Positions 52,174 through 61,718 of a stretch of DNA of 64,000 bases are shown here, piece by piece. Within the stretch, counting starts at the first letter, position 1. The number at the start of each line of letters is the position of its first letter. A model generated the notes under the pieces. That model saw nothing but the letters and a program-made list of their open reading frames with translations. It had not been told where the DNA came from and ran no database searches. The stretch is from CALHVX01 sp039198065. GTDB taxonomy: Bacteria; Pseudomonadota; Gammaproteobacteria; Pseudomonadales; Azotimanducaceae. The DNA is taken from assembly GCA_039198065.1 (NCBI GenBank), contig JBCCTU010000003.1, forward strand, positions 372,001 to 436,000, in the 5' to 3' direction. The position numbers and the translations under genes were made by a program.

Positions 52174-52788
52174 GTGCAGCACGCTAACCCCCTTGCCCAG
52201 ATTAGTGTACTCATTGCGCTTATGGTCAGTGCCGGCGCATTGGCGGCGTATCAACTGATCTGCAGTCCGCTGCTCGGCGTTCTGGGGGTGTGTGTTTTAG
52301 GGGCGACCATCGGCCCGCTGCTCCCCTGGCGCCGCGCTCGGAGCGAACTCTGTATGCTGTTCGGTATGGTCAGCGGCGGAGTGCTGGGCTGGTTGCTGGG
52401 GCTCTATGCGGAGCTCGGCCCGGTGGGCTTAACAATCATCGACAGCTGGTGTTCTACCTTTTCCGGTTCGGCTGTTGAGCTCACGCAAGCGAAAGTTGTA
52501 CTGCTGCCCTGGGCCCACGGAAGTATGTTGTCCGGCTGTCTGCTCGCGATGCTGTGGTTCAGCCACAGCTATTCCCGTCGACAGCGATTGCTGTGCTGTC
52601 TGCTGATGCTGTTGGTCATGCCATTGGGTGTGTGGCTTGCGGATCTGTTTTCGATCATGACACGCGTGAGCACCGACGACTCCGGCGGTGTGCTGATGCT
52701 CACGACGATGGTCGGCGCTATGCTGCTCTGCGCGTTGGTTCCAATGCTGAGCTTACGCTGGAGGCCGGCACTGCGCGTCGTGTGCTGA
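52174..52788 (+). CDS. Polytopic membrane protein, unrecognised
   Basis: 204 residues with about six hydrophobic segments (SVLIALMVSAGALAAYQLI, LLGVLGVCVLGATIGPLLPW, GMVSGGVLGWLLGLY, WAHGSMLSGCLLAMLWF, LLCCLLMLLVMPLGVWLADLF, LTTMVGAMLLCALVPML). No transporter or enzyme motif is visible. GTG start. It converges with hemN, so a functional link is not implied. The composition is consistent with a real inner-membrane protein rather than a chance frame. Confidence 0.6.
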   Translation: MQHANPLAQISVLIALMVSAGALAAYQLICSPLLGVLGVCVLGATIGPLLPWRRARSELCMLFGMVSGGVLGWLLGLYAELGPVGLTIIDSWCSTFSGSAVELTQAKVVLLPWAHGSMLSGCLLAMLWFSHSYSRRQRLLCCLLMLLVMPLGVWLADLFSIMTRVSTDDSGGVLMLTTMVGAMLLCALVPMLSLRWRPALRVVC

Positions 52789-52854
52789 TCATGCCGCGCC
52801 GAGCGGTCAACGGCATCCAGCGCCAAAGTGTCCTCGAATCAAATGGTGTTCGAG

Positions 52855-54228
52855 TCAAATAGTCTTCGAAAAGCGTGCCTCTGACTGCTTGAGGTAGGCG
52901 TCGAAGGTCATGCAGATATTGCGGATGAAGAATCGGCCAATGTCGGTGACTTCGATGCGGTCCTCAGCCAATCGCAGCAACCCCTGCGCCTCGTGCCGCT
53001 GAAGCTCTTTCGCTTCGGCTGCGAAGTAGGCATCGAACGACAGGCCGAAGCGGTCTTCGAAATCGTGTTTGCACAGGGCCATGCGGCACATGAGGGACTG
53101 AATGACGTACCGACGCACCCGATCGTCATCCGTCATGACCAGCCCTTTGGCCAAGGGCAGACGCCCGGAGTCGATGGCGCCGTAGTAGTCGTTCAGGGTC
53201 TTGTGGTTTTGCGTGTAGAGGGACCCGGCGGCGCCAATTGCACTGACACCGAGCGCGAGCAGGTCACAGTCGGCGTGGGTGCTGTAGCCCATGAAGTTAC
53301 GCTGCAGTGTGCCGCTGTTTCCCGCGATAACGAGGCTGTCGCTGCGCTTGGCGAAGTGATCCATGCCGAGGTAAACGTAGCCGGCGCTCTCGAACTGCTC
53401 GATGGCGGTTCGCAACAAAGTCAGCTTCGTCTCAGCCTCGGGCAGCTCCTTGCTGCGGATCTGTCGTTGAATTTTGAACAGTTCCGGAAGGTGAGCGTAG
53501 TTGTACAGTGAGATCCGATCGGGATCGAGGCGCAACGTGCGCTCAATGGTGCGGTAGAAGCCGGCACTCGTTTGCTTTGGCAGGCCGTAGATCAGGTCCA
53601 CGCTTGTCGACTGCATCCCCGCGGCGCGAGCGGCGGAGAGGACTTCCGCCGTCTGCTGCTCCGATTGCACGCGGTTGATTGCGTGCTGGACCTCTGGTTC
53701 AAAATCCTGAACGCCGACACTGATGCGGTTGAAGCCGAGGCTTGCCAGTTGCTCGACCCGCGAGGGATAGGTTTTGCGCGGATCGAGCTCTATTGAAAAG
53801 TCTCGCTCTGCGCTTGAGTCGAGCACGTAGTGCGCCTTTAGCGCCGCAAAGATCTCCGCCATCTGGCCGTGATCCAGGGTCGTGGGTGTCCCACCACCAA
53901 AATGCAGTTGACTGACACCGCGGCGGTCCGTTACGGCAGCCTGAAGATCGATCTCGCGTTTGACATGTTCCGTGTAGTTTTTCGCGTGCACGGGATTGGC
54001 GGTGTGGACTTTGTTACAGGCGCAGTAGAAACACACCGTCGAGCAGAATGGCACGTGCAGGTAGACGGAAATCGGATCGCCGCTGTCTTCATCCCAGGCC
54101 TTTGCGTAGGCGCTTTCGAAACCGGTTTCGTAGAATAGATTTGCCGTCGGGTAGGAGGTGTAGCGCGGTCCGGTGGCCGGGATTTCACTGATGAGGCGGG
54201 TTAGGTCGTTGAGATTGGTCTGTGCCAT
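52855..54228 (-). CDS. hemN: Oxygen-independent coproporphyrinogen III oxidase
   Basis: 457 residues, the normal HemN length. The radical-SAM motif is CSTVCFYC followed by AC, giving Cys62, Cys66, Cys69 and Cys71 in the C-x3-C-x2-C-x-C pattern unique to true HemN. YLHVPFC, FGGGTPT and the downstream SVGVQDF and GLPKQT also fit, and the C-terminal HemN domain is present. It converts coproporphyrinogen III to protoporphyrinogen IX without oxygen, for haem or bacteriochlorophyll. The ATG at 54228 is chosen because the family begins shortly before GPRYTSYPTA; the longer frame has an unrelated lead. No FNR-type TTGAT-N4-ATCAA site was spotted upstream. Confidence 0.93.
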   Translation of the reverse strand: MAQTNLNDLTRLISEIPATGPRYTSYPTANLFYETGFESAYAKAWDEDSGDPISVYLHVPFCSTVCFYCACNKVHTANPVHAKNYTEHVKREIDLQAAVTDRRGVSQLHFGGGTPTTLDHGQMAEIFAALKAHYVLDSSAERDFSIELDPRKTYPSRVEQLASLGFNRISVGVQDFEPEVQHAINRVQSEQQTAEVLSAARAAGMQSTSVDLIYGLPKQTSAGFYRTIERTLRLDPDRISLYNYAHLPELFKIQRQIRSKELPEAETKLTLLRTAIEQFESAGYVYLGMDHFAKRSDSLVIAGNSGTLQRNFMGYSTHADCDLLALGVSAIGAAGSLYTQNHKTLNDYYGAIDSGRLPLAKGLVMTDDDRVRRYVIQSLMCRMALCKHDFEDRFGLSFDAYFAAEAKELQRHEAQGLLRLAEDRIEVTDIGRFFIRNICMTFDAYLKQSEARFSKTI

Positions 54229-54459
54229 GGGGGTCCCTGTGGCTGCAATTGAAGCGCGACGCTCGTACCCGCGATGCGTCCCGCTGCGCCTTCGGGCGGC
54301 GCAGATCGTGCAGCCGGATCGATCCATTCACAGCGTACTTCTACCGGCTCGGTGTCGGGGCGCCTATACGGGGAACTCCCTAACGCATTGGCGCGTCGTG
54401 GTGGTGCCGTACACTCGGTCTTCGAAGCTATCGCAACGCGAACGATGAGGGGTACGTCT

Positions 54460-54891
54460 ATGTCGAATGGCCAGATTGTCCGTGAGGCCTGCCGTGTGAT
54501 CTGGAGCGAGGGTCAACTCGAGCGGATTGAAGAGTTTTATGCCGACGACTACACGGCCGACTATCCGCGAACCGACTGGGGCACGGGGATCGATGGCATC
54601 CGTGCGCTAGCCACGAGCATTCGCACGGAATTCCCGGATTACCGCGAAGAGATTGAAGAACTCATCGAAGCCGGTGACCGGGTCGTTGTTCAGCTGAAGA
54701 TTCGCGGCACGCACCGGGGAACGATGGACGGTATGCCGCCAACGGGCAGGGCGGTCGAGTTCCGGGACGTGACGTTGCTTACGCTGCGCAACGGTAAGAT
54801 CATCGCGCAGCGCGGTCTGAGCGATCACTTTGCGCTCTATCAGCAGCTCGGGCTCATCACACTGCCGGGTCCTGCCGGCGATTCAGTCTAG
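54460..54891 (+). CDS. SnoaL-like polyketide-cyclase/NTF2-fold protein
   Basis: 143 residues of the ester-cyclase/SnoaL family with the cone-shaped NTF2 fold. Characteristic segments are ADDYTADYPRTDWGTGIDGIRA, FPDYREEIEELIEAGDRVVVQLKIRGTH, and EFRDVTLLTLRNGKI. Family members are varied: cyclases, dehydratases or small-ligand binding proteins. The ATG at 54460 with AGGGG eight bases ahead gives the usual length; an upstream frame has unrelated basic sequence. No neighbours suggest a pathway. Confidence 0.78.
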   Translation: MSNGQIVREACRVIWSEGQLERIEEFYADDYTADYPRTDWGTGIDGIRALATSIRTEFPDYREEIEELIEAGDRVVVQLKIRGTHRGTMDGMPPTGRAVEFRDVTLLTLRNGKIIAQRGLSDHFALYQQLGLITLPGPAGDSV

Positions 54892-54905
54892 GGAGGAACG
54901 CGAGA

Positions 54906-56066
54906 TCACACCCGGATGGCAGCCAGGTCACCCAGGGCGTCACCAAGAGCAGCGAAGGCAAGCTGGCGCAGCGCAGGGTCGTAGTCAAAGGCGGTACTGT
55001 TGGCGTTGACGGTGATGATGAGGTCGTCCGGCAGCACCCGCAGAAACCCGGCTTTGAAGCCCTGCCAGCTTCCGCCGTGGCCATGAAAGCGGTGGTTCTG
55101 GCCCTGCGCGACACTCATCCCCATGCCATATCCGGAGCCGTTGCCGTTATCGTGGTGAAGACTCTGGGGTGTTGGGCGCGTCAGCAGCGTGTACTCGTCG
55201 GCGGTGAGGACTTTGCCGTTCCGTAACGCCAGCCCCCAACGCAACATGTCTTCGGCGGTGGTGTAGCACGCACCGTCAGCCGTGCGCAGAAAGGTGGGCG
55301 ACACCCAGCTCTGGTTGTGAAGCCGGTTCCCCTCGGGTTCGTATCCAGATGCACGGTTCGGCACGATCGCAGCCTCTGAAATGATCTCCGTTGCCGCCAT
55401 TCCGGCCGGTGCGAACAACCGTCGTCGCAGCTGGTCGCCGTAAAACTCGCCAACGAGCCGGGAGAGCAGCACGCCGAGGAGTAGGTAGCCGGTATTGGAG
55501 TAAGCCCAGTCCTCGCCGGGTGCAAAGTCAAAACCGCGATCGATGATGCCCGCCTCAAGTTCTTCGTCACTGTAATCCCGCCGCAGATCAACCGCTGGCT
55601 CATAGGGTGCGAGACCACCGGTGTGGGTCAGCAGATGACGCCAGGTCAGCGTGTTGAAGGCATCCGGTGCTCCGTTGAGGAGTGGTGCTACAGGAGCGTC
55701 CAGGGCTATGCGGCCATCGCGCACGTGCAGTAGCGCTAAGCAGGCAGCAAACATTTTTGCGACGGATCCGGTTTGGAAGCGGGTTGTCGCGCCAGCAGCG
55801 ACCCGGTGCTCGATGTCAGCGAGACCATAGCCCTCACACAACAGCGTCTCACCTGCGAGCGTCGCAGATACTGCAATGGCTGGAACCTGCGGCCCGGTGA
55901 GCTGGCGCGCAGCTCGGTCCAGGCGACGGGTGATGTCTGTGTGGGATTGAGCGTCCGCCCCAGCTTGGGCGCATACCAGACGCGGTGCGTGCGCCGTGAG
56001 CGCGGCTAGCGTGCTGATTGCCGTTCGGCGAGTCATCGAAGGGCGGATAATCGATTGCGGGAGCAT
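54906..56066 (-). CDS. Exported serine hydrolase, class C beta-lactamase fold
   Basis: 386 residues. The N terminus has TRR followed by a hydrophobic run (TAISTLAALTAHAPRLVCA), a signal with some Tat character. SxxK is GSVAKMFAA (about residue 89), YxN is WAYSNTGYLLLG, and HGG near the C terminus (HGHGGSW) replaces the KTG box, as in esterase-like and D-aminopeptidase members. A periplasmic esterase or peptidase is likely; it is not a demonstrated beta-lactamase. ATG at 56066 chosen, another possible at 56036. Confidence 0.8.
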   Translation of the reverse strand: MLPQSIIRPSMTRRTAISTLAALTAHAPRLVCAQAGADAQSHTDITRRLDRAARQLTGPQVPAIAVSATLAGETLLCEGYGLADIEHRVAAGATTRFQTGSVAKMFAACLALLHVRDGRIALDAPVAPLLNGAPDAFNTLTWRHLLTHTGGLAPYEPAVDLRRDYSDEELEAGIIDRGFDFAPGEDWAYSNTGYLLLGVLLSRLVGEFYGDQLRRRLFAPAGMAATEIISEAAIVPNRASGYEPEGNRLHNQSWVSPTFLRTADGACYTTAEDMLRWGLALRNGKVLTADEYTLLTRPTPQSLHHDNGNGSGYGMGMSVAQGQNHRFHGHGGSWQGFKAGFLRVLPDDLIITVNANSTAFDYDPALRQLAFAALGDALGDLAAIRV

Positions 56067-56212
56067 AGGGCGTGTCCGGTGTCTTGGTCGCATTCGTCGG
56101 TCGGTGGCTGATCGCAGCGCAGCGGTCCGCGCGGGCCCGAGCGGATGAAATCCGCGGTGCAGCGCTATCGTCGGCGGGTGTCTTTTCGAACGCAAACCCT
56201 TAGGCTGCGGCC

Positions 56213-58921
56213 ATGGGAGTTTTGCAGGGGAACTCGGCTGGCCCATCGCAGCGCCGGGGGTCGGGCCGGGGGTGGGGCCAATGGTTGGTGCTGGCGCTGA
56301 TGGTGACAGCGCAGCCGCTCACGGCCGTAGCATCGGACCTTGGTCGGCTCTACGATCTGCGCCTTGGCGAGCTCGAAGCGCTCCAGGCCACCGCGCTGGA
56401 CGACGGAACGCTCGCCTTGATGCTAGCGTTTCGCCGCTCGGAGTTCGCGTCTCCGACGCAGGCGCAGCGCCTGCTGGACGAGCTGATTGAACTGCCGGCG
56501 GATGCTTCCGTCGAAGACGAGATCTTCCATCGTTCGGTACGTGGGCGGTTGCACCTTCGCTTAGGGCAGGTCGACGCCGCGGAAGTGGATTGCAATGGCG
56601 CGACACAACGGCTGACAAACGTCGATGCGCGCCCGTTTTTGCGCTACATGGCCGAGAACTGCCAGGGATTTCTTGCGCATCTTCGCGGTCAGGCCCAAAA
56701 AGCTTGGGTGACGCAGCTTCGCGCAGAGGTTGCGGCCCAAGCGGCCAATAGCGACCGCGCGCGACTGCGGACGCTGTCCAATCAAACGGTATCGCTGATT
56801 TATCTCGGGCTGTATCACGAGGCGATCAGCCGCTTCGTAACGCTCGATGAGCTCCTGTTGCGGGTCGACGATCCGGATGTACGCGCGGTCGTTCGGTTCA
56901 ACCGCGGCCTCGCTCAGCTTGAGTCCGGTGAACCAGAAAAAGCGCTCGACGCGTTTCGGCAAGGGGGTCGCTGGGCCCGGGAAACCGATCAGCCATTGCG
57001 TGCGCTTATCGCCGACACCTATACCGCCCGCGCCTTGATTGACCTTGATCGCAACGACGAGGCACGGTTGCTGCTCGACACCTGGCTGGAGCGACCCACT
57101 CAGGACGTCGGTGTCGATGCCCTGGCCCACGCCTACAGCGTTGCGGCACGAGCAGAACTCAACCTTGGCAACACGGAAGCAGCGTCTCGATTCGTCCAGC
57201 GAGGGCTTTCGCTACCGGGCATTGCCGGCAACCCCGTTCGTGGTATTCAGCTTGGGCTGATAGATGCGCGCATCAGTACCGTTCAGACCGCATACTCCGA
57301 TGCCCAAGACAAGCTGATTGCGCTCCAGGTTCGCTTTTCCGGTGTGCCCACGGAGTACCGCGACGATCTGTTGATTGCGCTGGCCGAAACGAAAGCGGCG
57401 CTGGGGGAGTTCGAGCTGGCCTACGCCCACGCCTACGGCGCGACGTTGGTTGGGCTAGAGCTGCGCCGCTCAGCCTTCGATCAACAGCTTGCGCTGGTTG
57501 CCGAACGCGCTGCAACGGATCGGCGTCGGCTGCAACTTGCGAAGGAGGCGTCGGCGTCTCGCGAAGCCCGAGCGCTCGATCGGCAGCGGTTCCTCGTCGG
57601 CCTCTTAGCTGCCGGTGCGCTGCTGGTGGTGTTGACGCTCTACTGGCTGCAGCGGGATCGACGCACCAAGGGTGAGTTACTGGGGCTGCAGAAAGCCTAC
57701 AGCGCGGATCTCGAATCCCTCGTTGAAGATCGTACGCGCTCGCTTGAAGCCCGAATGTCCGAACTCATGCAGCAGCGCGAGACGCAACTGCAGCTGGAAC
57801 GTCGCTTGGCCGAGGATGACAAGATGCGGGCACTCGGTCAGTTGACCGGGGGTGTCGCGCACGACTTCAACAATCTGTTGACGGTCATGCTTGCGTCTGC
57901 GGATCAGTTAGCGACGGAAGCGCCGATCGCGCCAGCGCAACGGCAGAAGCTGGCGGCTGCAATTCTGCAGTCCGCGGAAACCGGCGCGGAGATCAACCGG
58001 GCGCTTCTGTCCTTTGCCCGCCGCCAACCGCTGCAGCCAGTGCCCGTACGTCTCGAAGAGCACATTGAATCCCGGCACTCGCTGCTGCAGCGTGCGCTTG
58101 GGCCCGAGCAGAAGCTTGTCATGCGGTTGGAGCCGGTCGTTGCGACGGTTGATCGAAGCATGCTGACCACGGCTATCATCAATCTCCTGACCAACGCCCG
58201 CGAAGCCTCTGCTGCCGATGGCGAAATTGTACTCAGCGTTGCCGTAGCCGTTACCGAAAAGCGCCCCATGGCGCTGATTGAGGTACAAGACTCGGGGCAG
58301 GGTATGACCGATGAGCAGCTGCACCGCTCCAAAGAACCGTTCTACTCAACGAAGTCCTCTAACATCGCCACGGGGCTCGGGCTCAGCATCGTAGACGGTT
58401 TTGTGCATCAATCCGGCGGCACGCTGCGAATTCGCAGTCGTGTGGGGCAGGGCACGACGGTCAGCCTGCTGCTGCCAGTTGCGGACCGAGCAACCGTCGA
58501 TCGTCCTGAATGGGACGACGCGCCAGGTATCCGAGGGCTTCGCGTACTCCTACTGGACGACAATCCCAGGGTTCAGGAGTCGATTCACCAGATGCTCGTG
58601 ACGCTTGAATGCGAAGTGATCCGTTGCTCGACGGTGCGCCAGGCTGACCGGTTGCTCAGTGAGCAACCGGTCGACCTTCTGCTGTCAGATGTCAATCTTG
58701 CTGGGGACATCGATGGTGAAACCTTTGCACTGCAGGCAACAGCGACACACCCAAGCCCCGCCGTACTGCTGATTACGGGCTACGCCGACACGTCTGTAAC
58801 CCGATTTCCTGTGCTGTTGAAGCCTTTCTCGAGCCGCGATCTAAAGCAGGCCCTGGCGGCCGTGGTGCGGGAGGCAGCTGGGCTAGACCGCCTTCACGAC
58901 AAGAGGAACCTTGCGCTATGA
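56213..58921 (+). CDS. Hybrid histidine kinase with periplasmic TPR-like sensor
   Basis: 902 residues. A signal/anchor (about 22-40) is followed by a 400-residue helical region resembling tetratricopeptide repeats (for example FNRGLAQLESGEPEKALDAF), likely periplasmic. One membrane helix follows (about 463-483, FLVGLLAAGALLVVLTLYW) and a coiled coil. The kinase core has the phospho-acceptor His550 (GGVAHDFNNLL), N box LLTNAREA, G boxes DSGQGM and TGLGLS. A receiver domain (about 775-890) has the phospho-Asp826 in LLLSDVNLAG. The HDFNN type of H box and fused receiver belong to the NtrB-like HisKA group. It is coupled by ATGA overlap to the next gene. Output is unknown since the receiver lacks a DNA-binding part. 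Confidence 0.87.
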   Translation: MGVLQGNSAGPSQRRGSGRGWGQWLVLALMVTAQPLTAVASDLGRLYDLRLGELEALQATALDDGTLALMLAFRRSEFASPTQAQRLLDELIELPADASVEDEIFHRSVRGRLHLRLGQVDAAEVDCNGATQRLTNVDARPFLRYMAENCQGFLAHLRGQAQKAWVTQLRAEVAAQAANSDRARLRTLSNQTVSLIYLGLYHEAISRFVTLDELLLRVDDPDVRAVVRFNRGLAQLESGEPEKALDAFRQGGRWARETDQPLRALIADTYTARALIDLDRNDEARLLLDTWLERPTQDVGVDALAHAYSVAARAELNLGNTEAASRFVQRGLSLPGIAGNPVRGIQLGLIDARISTVQTAYSDAQDKLIALQVRFSGVPTEYRDDLLIALAETKAALGEFELAYAHAYGATLVGLELRRSAFDQQLALVAERAATDRRRLQLAKEASASREARALDRQRFLVGLLAAGALLVVLTLYWLQRDRRTKGELLGLQKAYSADLESLVEDRTRSLEARMSELMQQRETQLQLERRLAEDDKMRALGQLTGGVAHDFNNLLTVMLASADQLATEAPIAPAQRQKLAAAILQSAETGAEINRALLSFARRQPLQPVPVRLEEHIESRHSLLQRALGPEQKLVMRLEPVVATVDRSMLTTAIINLLTNAREASAADGEIVLSVAVAVTEKRPMALIEVQDSGQGMTDEQLHRSKEPFYSTKSSNIATGLGLSIVDGFVHQSGGTLRIRSRVGQGTTVSLLLPVADRATVDRPEWDDAPGIRGLRVLLLDDNPRVQESIHQMLVTLECEVIRCSTVRQADRLLSEQPVDLLLSDVNLAGDIDGETFALQATATHPSPAVLLITGYADTSVTRFPVLLKPFSSRDLKQALAAVVREAAGLDRLHDKRNLAL

Positions 58922-59925
58922 CTTCGTTGATCAACCGGCAGGTCGTGCTCCGCAGGCACCCTCAGGGCATACCCGTAGCGGAGGATTTCGACATCGAATC
59001 CCTGCCCGTCACTGAGCTTCCCGCGGATCACGTTCGCGTACGCGTCGACTGTATCTCCATCGATGCGTTTATTAGAACGACGCTCGATGAAAGCGGTTTT
59101 CATCAACGAACCCGGCTCGGTGACCCCGTTGTCGCGCTTGGCGTGGGTGAGGTCGTCGCGAGCGAAAGTAGGCAGTTTGCTGCGGGCGATTGGGTGTTTG
59201 GTCCGGTCCGAGCCCAGTCCTTGGCGACTGCGCCGGCGGCAGCGTTTCAACGTATTGAGCCAACGGACGCGATTCCGCCAAGCGCGTTTCTGGGTGTCCT
59301 CGGGCTCACGACCGGACTGACAGCATGGGTTGGTATGGCACACCTGGCGGAACCTGCGGCCGGAGAAACCGTGGTCGTGTCCGGGGCAGCGGGCGCTGTC
59401 GGAACCTGTGCGGGACAGATCGCGAAGGCCGCCGGTGCGCGGGTTGTTGGTGTTGCGGGCGGGGCGACGAAATGTACATCGCTGACCCAGACTCTGGGAC
59501 TCGATGAGGCCGTCGACTATAAGGCGGGCAACCTGGCCGAAGACTTGGCCGCCGCGACGCCGAACGGCATCGACGTGTTCTTCGATAACGTCGGCGGCGA
59601 GCTGTTGGATCTGGTTCTCGACCGGCTCAATCAAAACGCGCGGGTCATTATTTGTGGCGCGATTTCCCAATACGACGATCTCACCAACGTGCGCGGTCCC
59701 AAGCTCTACCTTCGCCTTGCGGAACGGAATTCGACCATGCGCGGATTCACCGTTGATCGCTACGCCGAGCATTTTCCGCAGGCGACGGCGGAGCTCAGTG
59801 CGCTGTACCTCGACGGCAAGCTGAGGCTTCCGGAGCACGTGGTGAGCGGTATCGACCAGTTTCCCGGCGCGCTCAATACGCTGCTCACGGGCGGTCATCG
59901 CGGAAAGATGCTGGTGAAGCCGTAA
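58918..59925 (+). CDS. Zinc-independent medium-chain NADPH oxidoreductase
   Basis: 335 residues of the leukotriene B4 12-hydroxydehydrogenase-like (prostaglandin reductase) MDR group: QVVLRRHPQGIPVAEDF, GVLGLTTGLTAWVGM, the nucleotide loop VSGAAGAVGTCAGQIAKAAG and a long VFFDNVGGELLD, typical for this subgroup. It lacks the zinc ligands of alcohol dehydrogenases. Such enzymes reduce 2-alkenals or other activated double bonds using NADPH. It overlaps the kinase stop by four bases and its own stop overlaps the next start (TAATG), forming a tight three-gene operon, an unusual setting. Confidence 0.88.
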   Translation: MTSLINRQVVLRRHPQGIPVAEDFDIESLPVTELPADHVRVRVDCISIDAFIRTTLDESGFHQRTRLGDPVVALGVGEVVASESRQFAAGDWVFGPVRAQSLATAPAAAFQRIEPTDAIPPSAFLGVLGLTTGLTAWVGMAHLAEPAAGETVVVSGAAGAVGTCAGQIAKAAGARVVGVAGGATKCTSLTQTLGLDEAVDYKAGNLAEDLAAATPNGIDVFFDNVGGELLDLVLDRLNQNARVIICGAISQYDDLTNVRGPKLYLRLAERNSTMRGFTVDRYAEHFPQATAELSALYLDGKLRLPEHVVSGIDQFPGALNTLLTGGHRGKMLVKP

Positions 59926-60458
59926 TGGGTTTGCGCAGTCGAGTGGTCGGTCGCGGTGTGTTCCTGCTCAGCCTTCTGGTTGGCCTCAGTGCCCACGGCG
60001 AGGGTAAACGCCACTACTGCCCGATGGTTCCAATGAACTCAGTTATTCTCGAACGATTAGATGAAGCCCGAAACAAGTACTTTGGGAACTGTCTGCGCTG
60101 CGAAGGCGAGCGGTGCCGTTTTAACGATGGGCTTAATGCCAACGAAACAGCGATCTGTCACGCACTGTACTGTCAGCCGGTCAAGGTCAAAGCGGGTGGC
60201 TTTACCGACATGCCCTACGGACTCGATGGCGCCGTAGAGTACAGTTACGTACTTACGAAACGAGGTCAGTTGCGGGATATCCGAGTGACTACGGATCTGA
60301 GCAACAGCAAGCGCCAGGAACTCGAAGCGTTTCTTAAGTCCGGTAATCGAGTGTTCGACTTTCGGCCCATTCGCGTCGATGGCAAGCGCTACCGCCTCGA
60401 GGGCCTCTGGGGAGAAATGAATCTGTCGACGGAATTGCCGAATCTGCCGACGAACTGA
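59925..60458 (+). CDS. Secreted cysteine-containing protein, unrecognised
   Basis: 177 residues with a signal peptide (GVFLLSLLVGLSAHGEG, cleavage near residue 27). Six cysteines are grouped early in the mature part (HYCPMV, NCLRCEGERCRF, AICHALYC), suggesting disulfides or metal binding. The rest has VEYSYVLTKRGQLRDIRVTTD and FDFRPI. No family recognised. Its ATG overlaps the reductase stop, so it is probably translationally coupled as the third gene of the kinase operon and might be part of the same signalling or stress response. Confidence 0.65.
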   Translation: MGLRSRVVGRGVFLLSLLVGLSAHGEGKRHYCPMVPMNSVILERLDEARNKYFGNCLRCEGERCRFNDGLNANETAICHALYCQPVKVKAGGFTDMPYGLDGAVEYSYVLTKRGQLRDIRVTTDLSNSKRQELEAFLKSGNRVFDFRPIRVDGKRYRLEGLWGEMNLSTELPNLPTN

Positions 60459-60477
60459 CCGTCGACCTGCGTGCTGG

Positions 60478-60945
60478 TCAGGTTCGGTTGAGTCGGAACA
60501 GACCAAAGGCACCTTCGGCTTCTTCGAGACTCGGAAAGCCGGAGACGATTTCGGGGTAGTTCACTTTGTATTTGTCGATGTAGGCCGCAAGGATAGGTTC
60601 CCAGCCGTCCGTTACCCGCTCGGCAACGAGATCATAGGTGCTGCCTTCAAGGCGAAGCTTTACCGGACCACCAGGACCGAGCATTTGCACCCAGCCGCTG
60701 TCCTTCGAGCCAACGACGTGGAGCTCGCCTTCAAATTCGACAATCCAAATGATCACGACGCGCGGCAGTAGGCCCGGGACCTGCAGCCGAACTTCGTCGA
60801 CCTGCCCGGTGTCAGGCCAGGGTATGGGTGCCTTCACCGGGGATCCGCCAATGAAGAAACCGGGCACGGGCCCAATGGGCGCTGCGAGCGCAAGGCCAAC
60901 GAGTAGAACGAGGGCCGTTCCGAGAGAAATCGTCCAGCGATTCAT
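60478..60945 (-). CDS. Membrane-anchored protein, split-barrel-like, unrecognised
   Basis: 155 residues. An N-terminal hydrophobic anchor (ISLGTALVLLVGLALAAPI) leads into a proline-rich strip and a possible split barrel: VVIIWIVEFEGELHVVGSKDSGWVQML, then PVKLRLEGSTYDLVAERV, which resembles flavin- or F420-binding nitroreductase-like barrels. This similarity is weak and by eye. Start chosen at the ATG at 60945 for the anchor. Monocistronic, convergent with the preceding operon. Confidence 0.55.
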   Translation of the reverse strand: MNRWTISLGTALVLLVGLALAAPIGPVPGFFIGGSPVKAPIPWPDTGQVDEVRLQVPGLLPRVVIIWIVEFEGELHVVGSKDSGWVQMLGPGGPVKLRLEGSTYDLVAERVTDGWEPILAAYIDKYKVNYPEIVSGFPSLEEAEGAFGLFRLNRT

Positions 60946-61103
60946 GGGTAAGCCAATCCAAACATTGCTACGCAAGCTTACGCGCGGGAAAGAGTGCTGC
61001 AAACCATTGGTATGGACCGCTGCTCAACTGCCCCTGGGCGGCTCGTGCGTGATTCGCTATAACTAAGGGTGTGTTGTGATTCATTGCCGAATCGGAGTGC
61101 GGT

Positions 61104-61718
61104 ATGCGAAACGATCAGCGTACTCAGGAACATTCTCAACCGGTGGCACAGGTGTCTCTCGTTGAATACTTTTCCCAGCGTCTTGCGAGTTATGCGTCAC
61201 AGCTGACCCCGCGGCCACAGGAAGATACCTGCTGGTACCTCGGTAACCTCCTTGATCGATTCGTTCGTAGCGACAGCCTCTTTGCCTATAGCGAGGGCCG
61301 ACTCAGACTCCGGCCGCTGGCACTGCTTTACGACGACGCGTTGCGCGCCGGCGACGACCGCACCCGCTGCCTTTATCTACAGCATTTGGGCGACCTAGCG
61401 CTGTTCCTCGGCGCCTTGTACCCGGAGAACTATGCGCGACGGGGAATTCGACAGGATTACTTTGTCGGTATGGGGGGCGGTGCCTACGATTACCTGGCAA
61501 GCCATGCCCGTCACAACCGTCATGTCTTTGCCGAGCTGGCGGCGACTTTCACCCGCATGCTCGCCATGGTGGCTGACGCCGGCTCGCGGGCCAGCGGGTT
61601 TGACTCCCAGGACATCATTGCGCTGTACGGTCGTTGGCTTCAAAGCGGAGATCCACTCGTCGCACGGCAACTTCAGGCTCTTGGTGTGTCTGTTGCGAAC
61701 AGCGAAGCGCGACACTAG
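61104..61718 (+). CDS. Conserved hypothetical protein
   Basis: 204 residues, predominantly helical (VEYFSQRLASYASQL, YLGNLLDRFV, RCLYLQHLGDLALFLGALYPE, YFVGMGGGAYDYLA). No signal peptide or membrane segment. The organisation of the sequence looks like uncharacterised cytosolic proteins of gammaproteobacteria that I cannot name. GGAG eight bases before the ATG. Its stop overlaps the end of a convergent thioesterase gene by four bases. Confidence 0.6.
   Translation: MRNDQRTQEHSQPVAQVSLVEYFSQRLASYASQLTPRPQEDTCWYLGNLLDRFVRSDSLFAYSEGRLRLRPLALLYDDALRAGDDRTRCLYLQHLGDLALFLGALYPENYARRGIRQDYFVGMGGGAYDYLASHARHNRHVFAELAATFTRMLAMVADAGSRASGFDSQDIIALYGRWLQSGDPLVARQLQALGVSVANSEARH

Noticed and set aside
52800..52860. 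Short direct repeat TTCGARTCAAAT near the convergent membrane-protein and hemN ends
   Set aside because: Only about 12 bases, two copies, partly in coding sequence, no stem or T-run to make it a terminator.
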